Shown: positions 46,120 through 57,380 of the stretch, in pieces | Numbering within the stretch: position 1 is the first letter of the stretch | Layout: every line of letters starts with the position of its first letter | Assembly: GCA_965153455.1 (NCBI GenBank) | Contig: OZ234495.1 | Coordinates: 14,504,875-14,568,874, forward strand | Reading direction: 5' to 3' | DNA: 64,000 bases | Source: Sphagnum compactum | Taxonomy: Eukaryota > Bryophyta > Sphagnopsida > Sphagnales | Made by a program: the position numbers and the translations under genes | The notes under the pieces: generated by a model | What the model saw: the letters and a program-made list of their open reading frames with translations, nothing else | What the model was told of the DNA's origin: nothing | Databases searched by the model: none

Positions 46120-46600
46120 AACACACTATTGCATGCTAAAGTTTTTGTCATCAACAACAACAATAAAGGATGAAAGAATGAAAGTTTGCACATCAAAAAA
46201 TTTGTGGTCAACAACCAAAAAATAAAATTAAAAAATGAATGGAAAGTTTGCACACTAAAACTTTTGTCATCAAGAACAAGAAGGATGAAAGAATAGAGGT
46301 TTGCACACCAAAGCTTTTGATGTCGTCAACAACAACAAAAACGATGAAAGAATGAAAAGTTTGTACATTGAAGCTTTTGTCATCAATGAAAGAATGGAAA
46401 ATTTGCACACCAAACTTTTGACATCAACAAGAACAAGGATGAAAGAATGGAAGTTTGAACACCAAAGCTTTTGTAATCAACAACCAACAACAAAAAGGAT
46501 GAAAGAATGAAAGTTTGCACACCAAAGCTTTTGTCAACAACAACAAAAAGGATGAAAGAATGAAAAGTTTGCACATTGAAATTTTTGTCATAAAAAACAA
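46120..46600. repeat. Tandem repeat, unit about 50-65 bp, about eight copies
   Basis: GTTTGCACACCAAAGCTTTTGTCATC followed by a CAACAACAA stretch and AAGGATGAAAGAATGAAA recurs, with the GTTTGCACA anchor near 46,183, 46,248, 46,299, 46,361, 46,401, 46,456, 46,513 and 46,567. Units vary in length by their CAA content. Short frames with MQTFHSF phrases on the minus strand are products of the array. Confidence 0.8.
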
Positions 46601-47639
46601 CGAAGGGAGTCTAGGAACTTTGGTAAGGAGGCAGACCACCACCACAACAACAACAACAACAAAGCATTTTCACCCCCAAAAAAAAAAAGGAAAAAGGCCG
46701 CACTGGTACCCACTCTCTTATAGAGTCAGGTATTAACTTAGTAGAGGCGAAAATTGGGGGGGACGAACACGATTAGGGGGGAAATTTTCCTGACAGCCAA
46801 TGAAACAAGGCAGGAGGCAGCCAAGAGACTCAAATTTAATTATTTTCATTGCGGGTCGGGGGTTGGGGGGGAAAAGGGGTGGGAGTTTCAAAGAAGATTT
46901 GCATGGGGGGAAGGCTGTGTACTCCTTTTTTTCTTTTTTTTTCCATTCAAAGCTTGTGAACCAACAAACGTCTCCAGTTCCCAAAGGAGATCGAAAACTA
47001 CGTCAAATTGATATATGAAAAAACATGAGGGGCAAAAAAAAAAAAAGAGAAAGTTGTCAGAATTTGACAGTGGTAGGTAAAGACGGTAAAGAGAGGACAA
47101 CTGCATTTTGGGGGCGCCACTGAATGCACGAGGCAACAAAGAGTACGTACGTACTTTAAAAAATTAAAAATTAAAAAAAAAACCTAACCCTACGTAGGTA
47201 CCTTACATTACCAAAAAAAAATTTAAAAAATAAAAATAAAAATAAAAATACATACATATATATATATATTATTAAAATTTTTTTTTTTCTTCTTCTCTTT
47301 CCGTTTAGAGACACGGACTGGCAGAACAGACCAGACGTTCCCAGGAAGAAACTGAACCCTCCCTGGAAGGCAAATAAAATTAAAATTAAATAAAATTCTT
47401 TCTTAAATTATTATTTTTTAAAAAAGAAATTAACTTTTTAATTTATTAATTCACACAAAATTAATATTTTTTTATTAAAAGAAATTAAAACCAACCTGAT
47501 TCTCAGACGAGAGAGAGAGAGACACACACACACACACATATATATATAACAAAATTTCAACCCCCTGCCCCCCACCCCACCCCCCCCCATTTTGAAACCT
47601 AGTTTCTAAATATGGAAAATTCATTAAATGTTTTTATTT
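46601..47639. other. Low-complexity intergenic stretch
   Basis: G-rich tracts lie at about 46,757-46,915, A/T runs at 47,030-47,290, and a compound (GA)n(CA)n(TA)n repeat at about 47,506-47,548. No gene was recognised. Confidence 0.5.
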
Positions 47640-47980
47640 AAAGATAGTGTTTAGACTTATGGTGCAAAAGTTATTGAATATTGAACAGTTTTGTCAAAGA
47701 TTTTTTTTTTTTTCAAAACCAAATCAAAATTAAATGTTTTAAAGAATTTGGGGGCAAACTCTTGATCTTGTTGTAAAGCCCTTGATGAGTGAGATTTATT
47801 GAAGATGATTTTGTAATTTTTAGATCTAAGGTGGAGGAGATATTGAAGTTTGAATAATTTTCATCATTGGAAATTAATAAAGATTTTCAAATAGTTTTTT
47901 TCACAATTGAATTCTTTTGTCAAAGGCATGTTCACACTTTGACCAATGGCATACGTCACACTAATTTTTATTGTGAAATT
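47640..47980. repeat. Dispersed repeat copy B (relative of 12,080-13,365)
   Basis: It shares TGCAAAAGTTATTGAATATTG, CTTGTTGTAAAG with CTTGATGAG, and a terminal ACTTTGACCAATGGCAT phrase with copy A. Copy B is shorter and lacks the LTR insertion. Confidence 0.5.
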
Positions 47981-50900
47981 AATTTATGGATATATGTTAA
48001 AGCTCATTTGAATATACTTTGATTACAACTAGAAGTTTTTTTTGGGTTACCATTTTGTTATGAGTTTACTTCTCATCTAACCACTTCATAACATAACCAT
48101 AGGTTATTGCATGTTAAAAAAAAATTATAACTAAATTGTTTTTAAACTCACAATTTTATATTTGATGATGGATATGTTTGAATTCATTGTTTTCAATTAA
48201 ATGAAATCGCAAGATACATCAAATTCGTTTTTTTCATATATTTTAATCCTTAGATTATTTCAAATATGTATAATTACCCAACATGGGTAAAACCCCTATT
48301 TGTTTTGGTTGTTTATGAGCATTATAAATATTCTAACCAAAAATGAAATTCAAATTTGACATTTCAAGTAAGCACTAAATATATCCACTTGAAAGCTTCA
48401 ATCATGAAAGTGAAGGAACAAGTGTAAGCTCTCATTCACCTTTGCCTTTGTTTAACCAAGGTCCCCACCTCTATGCCTTGGGTGAGCTAGCACCTATGAC
48501 AATACTATGGCAAATGCCTACCAAGGTGTAGGTTCAAGTATGTTATGATCTAACCAATGGACATTGGGTATTAGAAAAAATCAAGTACCTTACTTGGGCA
48601 AGTCTTTTTTCTCCCATACATAAATGATATTGTTACATGGGTGGGCTTTTGTTTTGTGAAGCCCATCAAATGCAATGGTGGGGGTGAAAATCTCATTTTG
48701 TCAACTTGTGTAGGTCACTAGGGTTTAGGGGTTCAATTTTTAAAAGCTAAAAAAGTTTATTTCTTTCAAATTTTCAATTTGAAAGTTGTTGAGTTTGAGG
48801 ATGCATTGCATTGAACAAAAAATGCAGTATCATGGAGATGAAAAAAATGCAATATTGGGAAGGAACACCATATTTATGTTATTTTTTCATTTTTTAATGT
48901 TGTTGGCAACTGACATTCACTTTTCATTTGCATTGACGTAAGTAGGTTTATATTGGAAAAGAGCAAGCAAGCACAAGTAAGCATTTCATTTCTTGCAAGT
49001 TCTTATTTTGTTAATGTTTCAAATGTTGCAAGTCATTATTAAAAGGTTACAATGCAAATTTTGTTAGTGCTTTGAGTTTCAAGCATTGCAAGTTTGAAAT
49101 TGTTAATGCTTATAACTTTTTTGTGTTGTGTTTGTTTTATGAACACAAATGTAAAATGAGGGTGATTGCAAACTAAAGTGATCAACCAAAAATGACACGA
49201 TAGGATACTTTAAAAATATTTTGTGTAGTGTATTTTCATGGTACTAAAAACATAAAATTGTCAAATGTTCATTTTCAAAGTTAAAAAATCATCTTTTCGA
49301 AAAGATCATTATGGGCCATTATTTAATGCATTCCAAGGTACAATGTTGATGCAAAAATATAAGGATCCCACAAAGATAATGTTGTAAAGGACTTTGCCAT
49401 TTTGTGTAATTCTAATGCTTTAAAAAGTCCTACAAACTTCTATGCTAGGTTGAAATGGTTTGGAAACCCCTATTTTAGATTAATATCAAAATTTATTAAA
49501 TTGAAAAATGATAAATGGATTCATCATTACAAATTATGATTTTGGTGAATTAATTTACAAGTTGTTTATGTATTATTATAAAACAATCATTTCAAAAGTC
49601 CCCCATTTGGTGTAAATCACTAGTTTTGAAATAACTCCATGATCTTACCTAATTAGATTACATAATAATCAAATAAATGAATCCCTTTTCATGATACTAA
49701 AAAATCATTTGATTGAAAACACAATTAAGGGATTTGCTTGTTCATTGTGAGTTGTGTGATGAGGTTTTGAGGTTCATTCATGGTTGGGGTTCCAAAAAAA
49801 GGAACAAGGATTCTAAGTGTTTTTAGGGTTATTTTCTACAAATTAGAATTTATACAATTGAATAAAATTTTGAATATTTCAAAATAACATAAATCATGTG
49901 TTGGTAATGATTTTTCACATGTGTACATAATTGTGAATCAATATCTTTGATTTACAAGCAAAATTGCATATAATGCCAAAATGAACTTTTATGAACAACC
50001 AAATATGTTTTTTAATATGATTATTTCATGCACAAGTGGCCTGCACCTAGAGCAAGAAATTCTAAACATGATGAATATAAAAAAATAATTAATCAATTTT
50101 TTAAATAAAAAATCCCTTGCAACCCTTTACTTAAAATTTCAAGAATTTGAAATTTCATATGATTTATTTTGTATCAAGTTCATTGAGTGAACATTTACTT
50201 GCATTAATGGAAACATGTTTTTTTCTAACAAAAAAATTGAAATGAATTACATGATTTTATACACATTTTTTATTGTTTTTAAAAGTTTAAGCGATGTTAA
50301 TAAATTTCATATAGTTACTATAAAGGAGTCAAAAACACATTTATAATACAACTATAATGCCTACAAAACCTTTCAATCTAAATTAACTTGGTGGGTAGAA
50401 CATGAATAGGAATTTTCAAATCTTGCATATCTTTCACATTGAATAATGGGCATTGTAAGTTCACAAATCGAAACTACAAAGATCTTCAATATGGTAGTTC
50501 AGGTCATCATAGGTTTGAGAAATTGTTGCATTTGTATTGAAAGGTTGGACAAGTTGGTTGCAATTATGAAAAATTGACAAGGAGATCTTTGGATTTGGTT
50601 GCCCAAATGTGTTACAATTCATCGAAAAGTACCTCAATATTGAAGACAACATGTTTTTACAAAATGAAAAGTTCATTATAGATTTTAATTTCTTTGAAAA
50701 ATATTGAAGTGTAATGTTGAAGATTGTAAATTTTTTTTAATGCAAGAAAAAAAGAGGTATTTAATCCTTTTTGTGCTTTGGTTATGTGTTTTATAAATTG
50801 TTGGCAACAACTATTTTAGCAATGAAGGTGTTTCAATTTACTACCATTCTTTGATTGCCTTGTTCACATACTAATGCCAACATTGAAGGTGAGTCTTACA

Positions 50901-52190
50901 TGTACATGTGTTCATAGTAGACTTACAATAAAAGCCATAGTGGCTTAATGATGGGATGGGAGAGAAATTGAGTGAATCAAAGCTGAGTTTTTCAAATCTT
51001 CACAATTGGTTAGTTAGATATCTGTTTTCCTTGTGATATTATGTTGTGTTGCTTTCACACGGTGACTATGTATTTCTATTCTCACTTTATGAGCAAGTGT
51101 CCATGTGTTATTTATTGTGAAGTGTTTTTGTTGGGGTTTCCATTTTACAAGCAATAGAATGTTTCTTATGTATTTTTTGGTGTGCATTGTGTTGTTCAAG
51201 CCTAAATGCTCAAAATAGGCTAGTACATCTTTGCTCAATTTGATTCATTCAAAGTATACTAAAATGATATTGTAATTTCATTGTCATGGGTGTGGGATAA
51301 TAGGATGTGAAAGTGAATGATCAAATATGTTATTTGTTCGAAGGCGAATGCAATTGTTTGATTTAAGTTGACTACATCTATTTGAGTCAATCTATTGAGT
51401 GGTGTTGACTTTGGTTGTTTGAAAAAAATTGAATCAAATTGTTAGATGGATTTGCTTGAGAGAAGTTGATGTGGGTTTGCTTGTTTGTGTGTATACTTTG
51501 AAAGAAGTTGTTTCAATTTGAAAGGACATTCTACACCCATCGCCCAATTTGCGACTCAATCTACAATCATTCTAGCTTAGGGACACCATGTGACTATGAC
51601 ATTAATACTTCCAACTTTTCATCTTCTTTCATAATCTAAGCTATACAATTTGAGTAGTCATCTAAGCTGCAAATTTGGTACTTATTTGGGCTGCAATTTT
51701 GGTAATCAATAATTGACGTAGCATTATATAAAACTTTTCAAAATAGCTCATATGTTTAGCACAATTTTTGTAAGTTGTATGACACAATTGTAAAATTTGT
51801 TTTGGACTCAACCATGTGGTTTTGCTTGCAAAAATTGCCAATTATGGATTTGCTTGTCAATGCAAATGCCTAGGTTTATGTCCAACGAGGATGACACTTT
51901 TCCATGCTTGTTATGGATGCCATTGTGTAAAAAGTAAACAAATCTATATCCATGCCTGGAGGCCCTAAGTTTGCTAAATATATAAAACAAGTTAGGCCCC
52001 TGGGAGGTTCACAATTTTTAATAAATAAAATTTCCCTCACTCTCATATATGACTGACTGCCTAAACTACGCTACAGGTTTACCAGTTTAATCACTAAGAG
52101 GCCCTGTTCAAGAAGGTGAAGGTACCATTTAGGGTCTCTAGACTCCTAGTTTAAATTTAACATTTACAAGTTTAAATTATTGCACTAAGG
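47981..52190. other. AT-rich intergenic stretch, no gene recognised
   Basis: About 4.2 kb of AT-rich sequence contains only short frames without family motifs. The minus frames at 50,461-50,676 and 51,014-51,238 look random. I see no transposase domain or clear tandem array. Confidence 0.45.
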
Positions 52191-52542
52191 TCATCCCCAC
52201 CAGTGCTCAGCATGTGATCCTGCACATTAGAATCGGATGAAGAAAGGTTTTAAATGTACTGGTGAAGAGTGGTTGTGCTCTTGCATAGGTGTTCAGTTTG
52301 CTGAGGCTAGTAAAGGGCACAGCAAAGATATGCACCTGCTAGAGAAGAGTGTAATAAATGTGATATGACTGCTGCTCCCTGTTTTTGATTGGCAAATCAT
52401 AATGATTGGTCGAGGTGATTGGTCGAGTACTTCCCACATGTTTGCAGTCCGAGTTTCAGTTTCATGGGTGGGGTTGCAAAAAGAAAAGTAAATAACTAAA
52501 CTTGGATGTGAGAAACATTTTTGGAGGCACTAATGGGGATGA
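52191..52542. mobile_element. MITE family 2, copy 1 (about 352 bp)
   Basis: The left end TCATCCCCACCAGTGC and the right end, reading TCATCCCCATTAGTGCC on the opposite strand, form imperfect terminal inverted repeats. The interior is non-coding. A related copy in inverted order is at 55,073-55,295. Shared phrases are CTTGGATGTGAGA, ATGGGTGGGGTTG, TTTGCAGTCC and a GATTGGTC word next to CTGCTCC. A target-site duplication was not seen. Confidence 0.6.
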
Positions 52543-52831
52543 TGCTCTGAGGGTCTCAAGAAGATAGAAGGTACCAGTATAGGTGCAGGTTCACTCTGGC
52601 CCACCTGCCTAGCCTAATCTTCTGAGAAATAGGCAATGATTTCCAAAAGAACCTCCCTCAACGGTTTCTTCCAAACAAAAAAAGAACAAAAACAACCCAC
52701 CCACCCACTCATGAGTCATTAGGAGGCTTTTTTATTGAATGCCCAATGGACTTGGTAAATAAAAACATGCTTCTTGTAAGCCAAAGGCTGTCATGGTAAT
52801 AAATAGTTTTTGGAACTTAGCTCTTTGGAAT

Positions 52832-52832
52832 G

Positions 52833-52866
<34 letters not shown>
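52832..52866 (+). repeat. (TC)n microsatellite
   Basis: About 17 TC units lie in intergenic DNA. RERERE-type frames on the minus strand derive from it. Confidence 0.85.
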
Positions 52867-52868
<2 letters not shown>

Positions 52869-52972
52869 GAACATGAGCAATGCCCACCCCCATGAGACCA
52901 ACATGAGTTATGGAGAACCCTACCTGGATAACCCCACTTGGACTTAGAGAACTTAGAACCCCACCTGATCTT

Positions 52973-53147
52973 TTGTCTATGCACTCTTTGGAAAGTTGCA
53001 AACTTTCTATTCACACTCTCCTACATCAACTTGCTTGTGTATTTGGATGGCACCTTACTTTGTCTATGCACTCTTGGCAAGTTGCAAACTCTTTCTATTC
53101 ACACTCTCCCACATCAATTTGCTAGTGTATTTGGATGGCACCTTACA
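52973..53147. repeat. Tandem duplication of an 87-bp unit
   Basis: TTGTCTATGCACTCTTGG through TGTATTTGGATGGCACCTTA occurs at 52,973-53,059 and again at 53,060-53,147 with a few substitutions and small indels. No coding role was recognised. Confidence 0.85.
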
Positions 53148-54490
53148 TTCATGAATAACCCCCTCGTGTAATAGAAGAGGGATTTTACAGGCCTACCAAA
53201 TTCCACCTACTTACTAAAGGTGTAGGATCCCTCCCACTCTTAAGGGTTTGCATAAGAAGCCTCTTCTTCTTGCACCTCTTTAATACACACACACACACAT
53301 TGTCAAATATAGAGCAAGTTCAAGTAGATGAAATAGGAAACCCTCCCTTTAGTCATTGTGACTTTGGATGGGTAATGGTGGCCTAAGGTGAACTAGCACC
53401 TACATTGGTACCTTCACCCTCCTAGCCAAGGCCTTTTAGTGGTCACATTTCACTCAAGAAATGTTAAACTTGGACTCAGAGATCTGGATTAAAGTTCTAG
53501 GACATGATGTTTAATATGGGTGGGTGCAACTTTAAGAAATTTAGGGTTTTCGTCATGATACCAATGTAGTAGGTGTTGGTTCACCCAAGATGATAAAAAT
53601 GGTTGTGTTAAACATGGAAGTCTAGATGGGAGCATTGGTTGTTGCATTGCCTAAGGAAGGTAAAGGTCAATTTTCATGTGACCCATTTAGTCATGTCACT
53701 ACACCCAACACCCATAAGTAAAAGAATAAGTGAAAATATAGTCACTAAGAGTTCACATGTCATTCTAACTTTTTTTTCCACCTCTTCACTATGCATTGCA
53801 ATTTACCATTTGATTTTTAAACATTTTGGACACCTAACAACATAAGAGTTGAGTATTTTTACACAAAGTTCACCCAAAATATGGAGCTTATTCTACCAAC
53901 ACTTCACCTCCATGCGAAGACAATCTTTTGTGTGCTTTTCATTTTGGGGGGGAAGTCACTCTTTGTATATTTTATGAAACACATGAGATAAAAGAGTATA
54001 TATTTTGGTAGGTTATAAATAATAAAATACTTCACTAAAATTAAAAATAATTTTAGTTATATTCTCTCATAATCTAGTTCTAAGCACTCTATATTGCATT
54101 TATCAAAATTTTTTTTTTCAATAAGTTGGAGTCTATATAAAATCATCTCCCGACATACATACAAATCAAATTAACTTATTGTGAGCTACGGTTTCTTTGA
54201 TTGTTTTTTTTTTCCCTCAATTTTTTGTAACTTTCATAAGTTAGTTAGAAGTCTTTGGAATTTGTATTATATATTCCATCATGTTCCCCATAGGTTCCCA
54301 ATGATGTTCTCCTAGTTCCCAGTGGGTTGGCCTTATTGGATTGCTCCTTCATTTTGTTATGCTCAATTTTTCTTGTAATCACATGATTGTGTGCCTACTA
54401 CACGGTTATGGTTTTGTGCCCTTTGGTATTAGGGTCTCGCAGCTGAGAGTAGTTGCAAAATGGTGTGTGTTGCCACTTTTTGATGGCTAA
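53148..54490. other. Intergenic stretch, no gene recognised
   Basis: The stretch contains short frames only, with a (CA)n run near 53,287-53,300 and T-rich runs. Phrases around 53,375-53,450 (GAACTAGCACCTACATTGGTACC) recall 48,485-48,540 (GAGCTAGCACCTATG). The similarity is weak. Confidence 0.4.
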
Positions 54491-55072
54491 ACAAGGGGGG
54501 TGTGTCACAATGTGGTGGCCTTGCCATTTTTCATTAAAAAAGTATTTTTTAAGGCAAAAGAAGAATTATGAAAACTCAAATAATTCACCATGCAAAAATA
54601 TAATCTTCTTCTTCAAAAAAAAAAATCCTCTAAAAGGAACCAAAATCCTTCAAGATATTATAACTCTATAACTAATCTCAGGTTTCAACACAAGCCAAAA
54701 TATCATCATCTTTCAAAAATCCTCATATAAAAATAGACCTATTATTTTATTACCTAGGGGCCAAAATCCCTTAAGCCACTAGGTATACTCTATAATGAAT
54801 CTAAACACCACATCCTTCCTTGCCTTGGTATTCATTTGTGGGGAGTTCAAGATTTGATTTCATGCACATCTCTCAAGACTCATATTAATTGGGACTCCAA
54901 TTCTTCAAATCCTCTTCACTCTTCCCAACTCCTCCACCACCCAAAAATTTCTGATTGAAGCAACATTTATTTTTTCAATCTTTTGTATTGGGAAACATGC
55001 CTTCCTTGGTGTGTTCCATGATGGGTCCCAAAGGAGTTCTTCTTCTCAGTTCTCATATTTTGGGTTTTAGAG

Positions 55073-55295
55073 CATCTCCACCAATGCTCAGTATGAGACC
55101 ATGCAAACATATTTCTCTCACATCCAAGTTGTAGGTACTAACCTTTTTTCCAACCCCACCCATAAAACTAAAATTGGGACTGCAAGTAGGTGAGGGACTA
55201 GTAATAGATAGCAACCAACCCACAGGGACCAATCAAACTATTTACCCAATCAGAAACATGGAGCAGTCGATAAATACGATTTGACTCTGTTTATT
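55073..55295. mobile_element. MITE family 2, copy 2
   Basis: It starts CATCTCCACCAATGCTCAGT and carries, in reverse orientation, the CTCACATCCAAGTT, CAACCCCACCCAT and GGGACTGCAA phrases of copy 1 at 52,191-52,542. The right boundary is uncertain. Confidence 0.5.
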
Positions 55296-55328
55296 AGACA
55301 TTTCTGAGGCCTCCTCTGCATGCAAGCC

Positions 55329-55491
55329 GTGGTTTTTTAATTTTGAAAATTTCAACAAATAATGATTGTTTGCCATGGGAAGCTCTACAATTTATCAAAA
55401 TTTTGGCATAAATAATTGAATAATTTTTCAAAATTTCGACAAAATAAAAAATAATTTTAATTTATGCTGAGACGACAAAGGTACTACATAT
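55329..55491. mobile_element. GGTACTA-type MITE copy 3, internally deleted
   Basis: On the opposite strand it matches copy 2 (30,391-30,723): GGTTTTTTAATTTTGAAAAT with CAACAAATAATGA, then AATAATTTTTCAAAATTT and TAATTTATGC. It ends with GGTACTACATAT. It is about half the length of copy 2. Confidence 0.5.
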
Positions 55492-56461
55492 ATAACATGG
55501 CAAACCACCGTGAGAACAAGATTTAGGCATAAATTATCAATGAGCTAGCTACAACTCAACGAGATGACAAAGAACAACTTGCGACCTTTTAAAAGTAGGT
55601 GTGTCAAAAACACAAGGTGCTCAATGGGTGTTTTCATTAGTGAGCTCTTACTTGGAATTGGGTATGAGAAGATCAAGGTGATGTGATGAATGGCCTATTT
55701 TACATGAAATCTAACCGACATTGAGTGCAACTAACTTCCAAGAAGAAGAAGAAGAAGCCATTAAGGCCCCCTCCCAACATGCACACAAGTGACCATAACA
55801 TTTATTTTGCACACCTACACACAAACCTATTCAACACCTTTCAAACTAATATTACAACCCTAGTTTGTATATGGACAAGGTTCAAAAAACCTTTCAATTC
55901 TTTTAATGTTTTGAGCTAGCTTATATAAATCTCAAGCACACCATTTGGTAATGCCCTCAATCCTCGACTTTACCCAACTTACCCAACATAGAGAAGTCAT
56001 TGGAAATGACCTTGTATTCATGTGGACCATAGCTACAACAAATCTCTTGTGGGAGTGAAAGAAGTTTATGCCTGGCTATCGTAGGAGAGCTTTTTTTCTT
56101 TGGCTTATTTTATGTTGCTTTTTTCTTCTTGTTTGTTGGCCTTCTTTGCCTACCCAAGGTCCATATTGTTGTGTTTAGATTCATTATAGAGTATAGTAGC
56201 TTAAGGGATTTTGGCCCATAGGTAATAATATAGGTCCATTTTTATATGAGGATTTTTGAAAGATGATATTTTGGGCTTGTGTTGAAACTTGAGATGAGTT
56301 ATAGCAACATAATATCTTGAAGGATTTTGGTCTCTTTTAAAGGATTTTTTTGAAGATTATATTTTTTGCATGGTGAAATATTTGAGTTCCCATAGTTCTT
56401 CTTTTACCTTAAGATCCTTTTTAATGTTAAATGGCAAGGCGATAGTGTGACACACCCCTTG

Positions 56462-57380
56462 CTTTCTTTTTTTCCTTCTCAATTGCAATAAACTCAAGAT
56501 TATGTGTATTCTTGCATGATATTTTGTTACCTAATTAATTGCAAATCAGAAGTGCAAAGTACAATAACTTTAATGCAAAAATAAAATAAAATCAATAATT
56601 CACATCAACTAACCATATAACTTAAGATCAAGAACACATCATTAGGGTTTTTTTTAATAATAAAATGCTAAACTTTGCAATAATGAAAAACAAAACACTT
56701 CGTACCATCAACACCGAAAAAAAAAACCTAACTAAGAAACCCCCAAAAAAAAAAAAAAAACCAACCAACCAAATTAAGTAAATAGAATAATCATCAAAAT
56801 AACTTAATTTTTTTCTTTTAATTTAATAATTCATAAAATGAACTAGTTGAGCTTAAATTCTTTAACACATTCTTTCCCCGACACACCACCCGTCCCTCCT
56901 CAACATAGTTAAAAAAAAGAAAAGAAAAAAGCCTTTAAAAATATCCGAATACGACAATGTATAAAAGTTAGATTAAAAGTTCGAAACGACGACCAAACTA
57001 GTTTCCTTTGCACATGTGCGGTGTAGTCAGAAAACAACCAACAAACGACCAAAACGGCTGACAAATCCACAAAGATGGGGGGAGGGGGGGAATGGGCGCG
57101 ATGACTAAAAAATTATCCCCCCGTCCCCATTGTCAAACCCAAAACCAAAAAAAAACCCTACTGTGCGGCGCACCCCCCCCTCCCCACCCCCACCGCCACC
57201 CCTTTTTTTCTCTGTGTTAAAAAGTACTGAAATTTGATTGCAGAGAGAAGAATTAGGGTTTGGTGCTGCAGTGCATTAGGCGCGAAGGAAGGTTGTTGGG
57301 AGGGAGAAGAAGAACAAACATCTTCTTCGGAGATCGTAGCGCATTGTTTCTGTTGAGAGGAGGACGAGGACGAGGAGGAA
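56462..57380. other. Upstream region and leader of the RABE gene
   Basis: A/T-rich sequence gives way at about 57,070 to alternating G-rich and C-rich tracts (GGGGGGAGGGGGGGG near 57,077; CACCCCCCCCTCCCC near 57,171) and a purine-rich (GAGGA)n leader just before the ATG at 57,381. A promoter is expected here, but no TATA box could be assigned. Confidence 0.5.

Larger units (their letters stand above)
54491..56461. mobile_element. Inverted pair of family 1 copies (possible long-TIR element, about 1.97 kb)
   Basis: Copy 2 (54,491-54,810, plus orientation) and copy 3 (56,161-56,461, minus orientation) are inverted relative to each other with their ACAAGGGGGGTGTGTCACA-type ends outermost. They may be the roughly 310-bp terminal inverted repeats of one element. 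Because a single copy exists at 44,887, two independent insertions in opposite orientation are equally possible. The interior holds no transposase but does contain two MITE copies (55,073-55,295 and 55,329-55,491). Confidence 0.6.

Noticed and set aside
46120-46600. Regular repeats considered as a CRISPR-like array
   Set aside because: Units are tandem with no unique spacers of constant size, and the DNA is a plant nuclear sequence.
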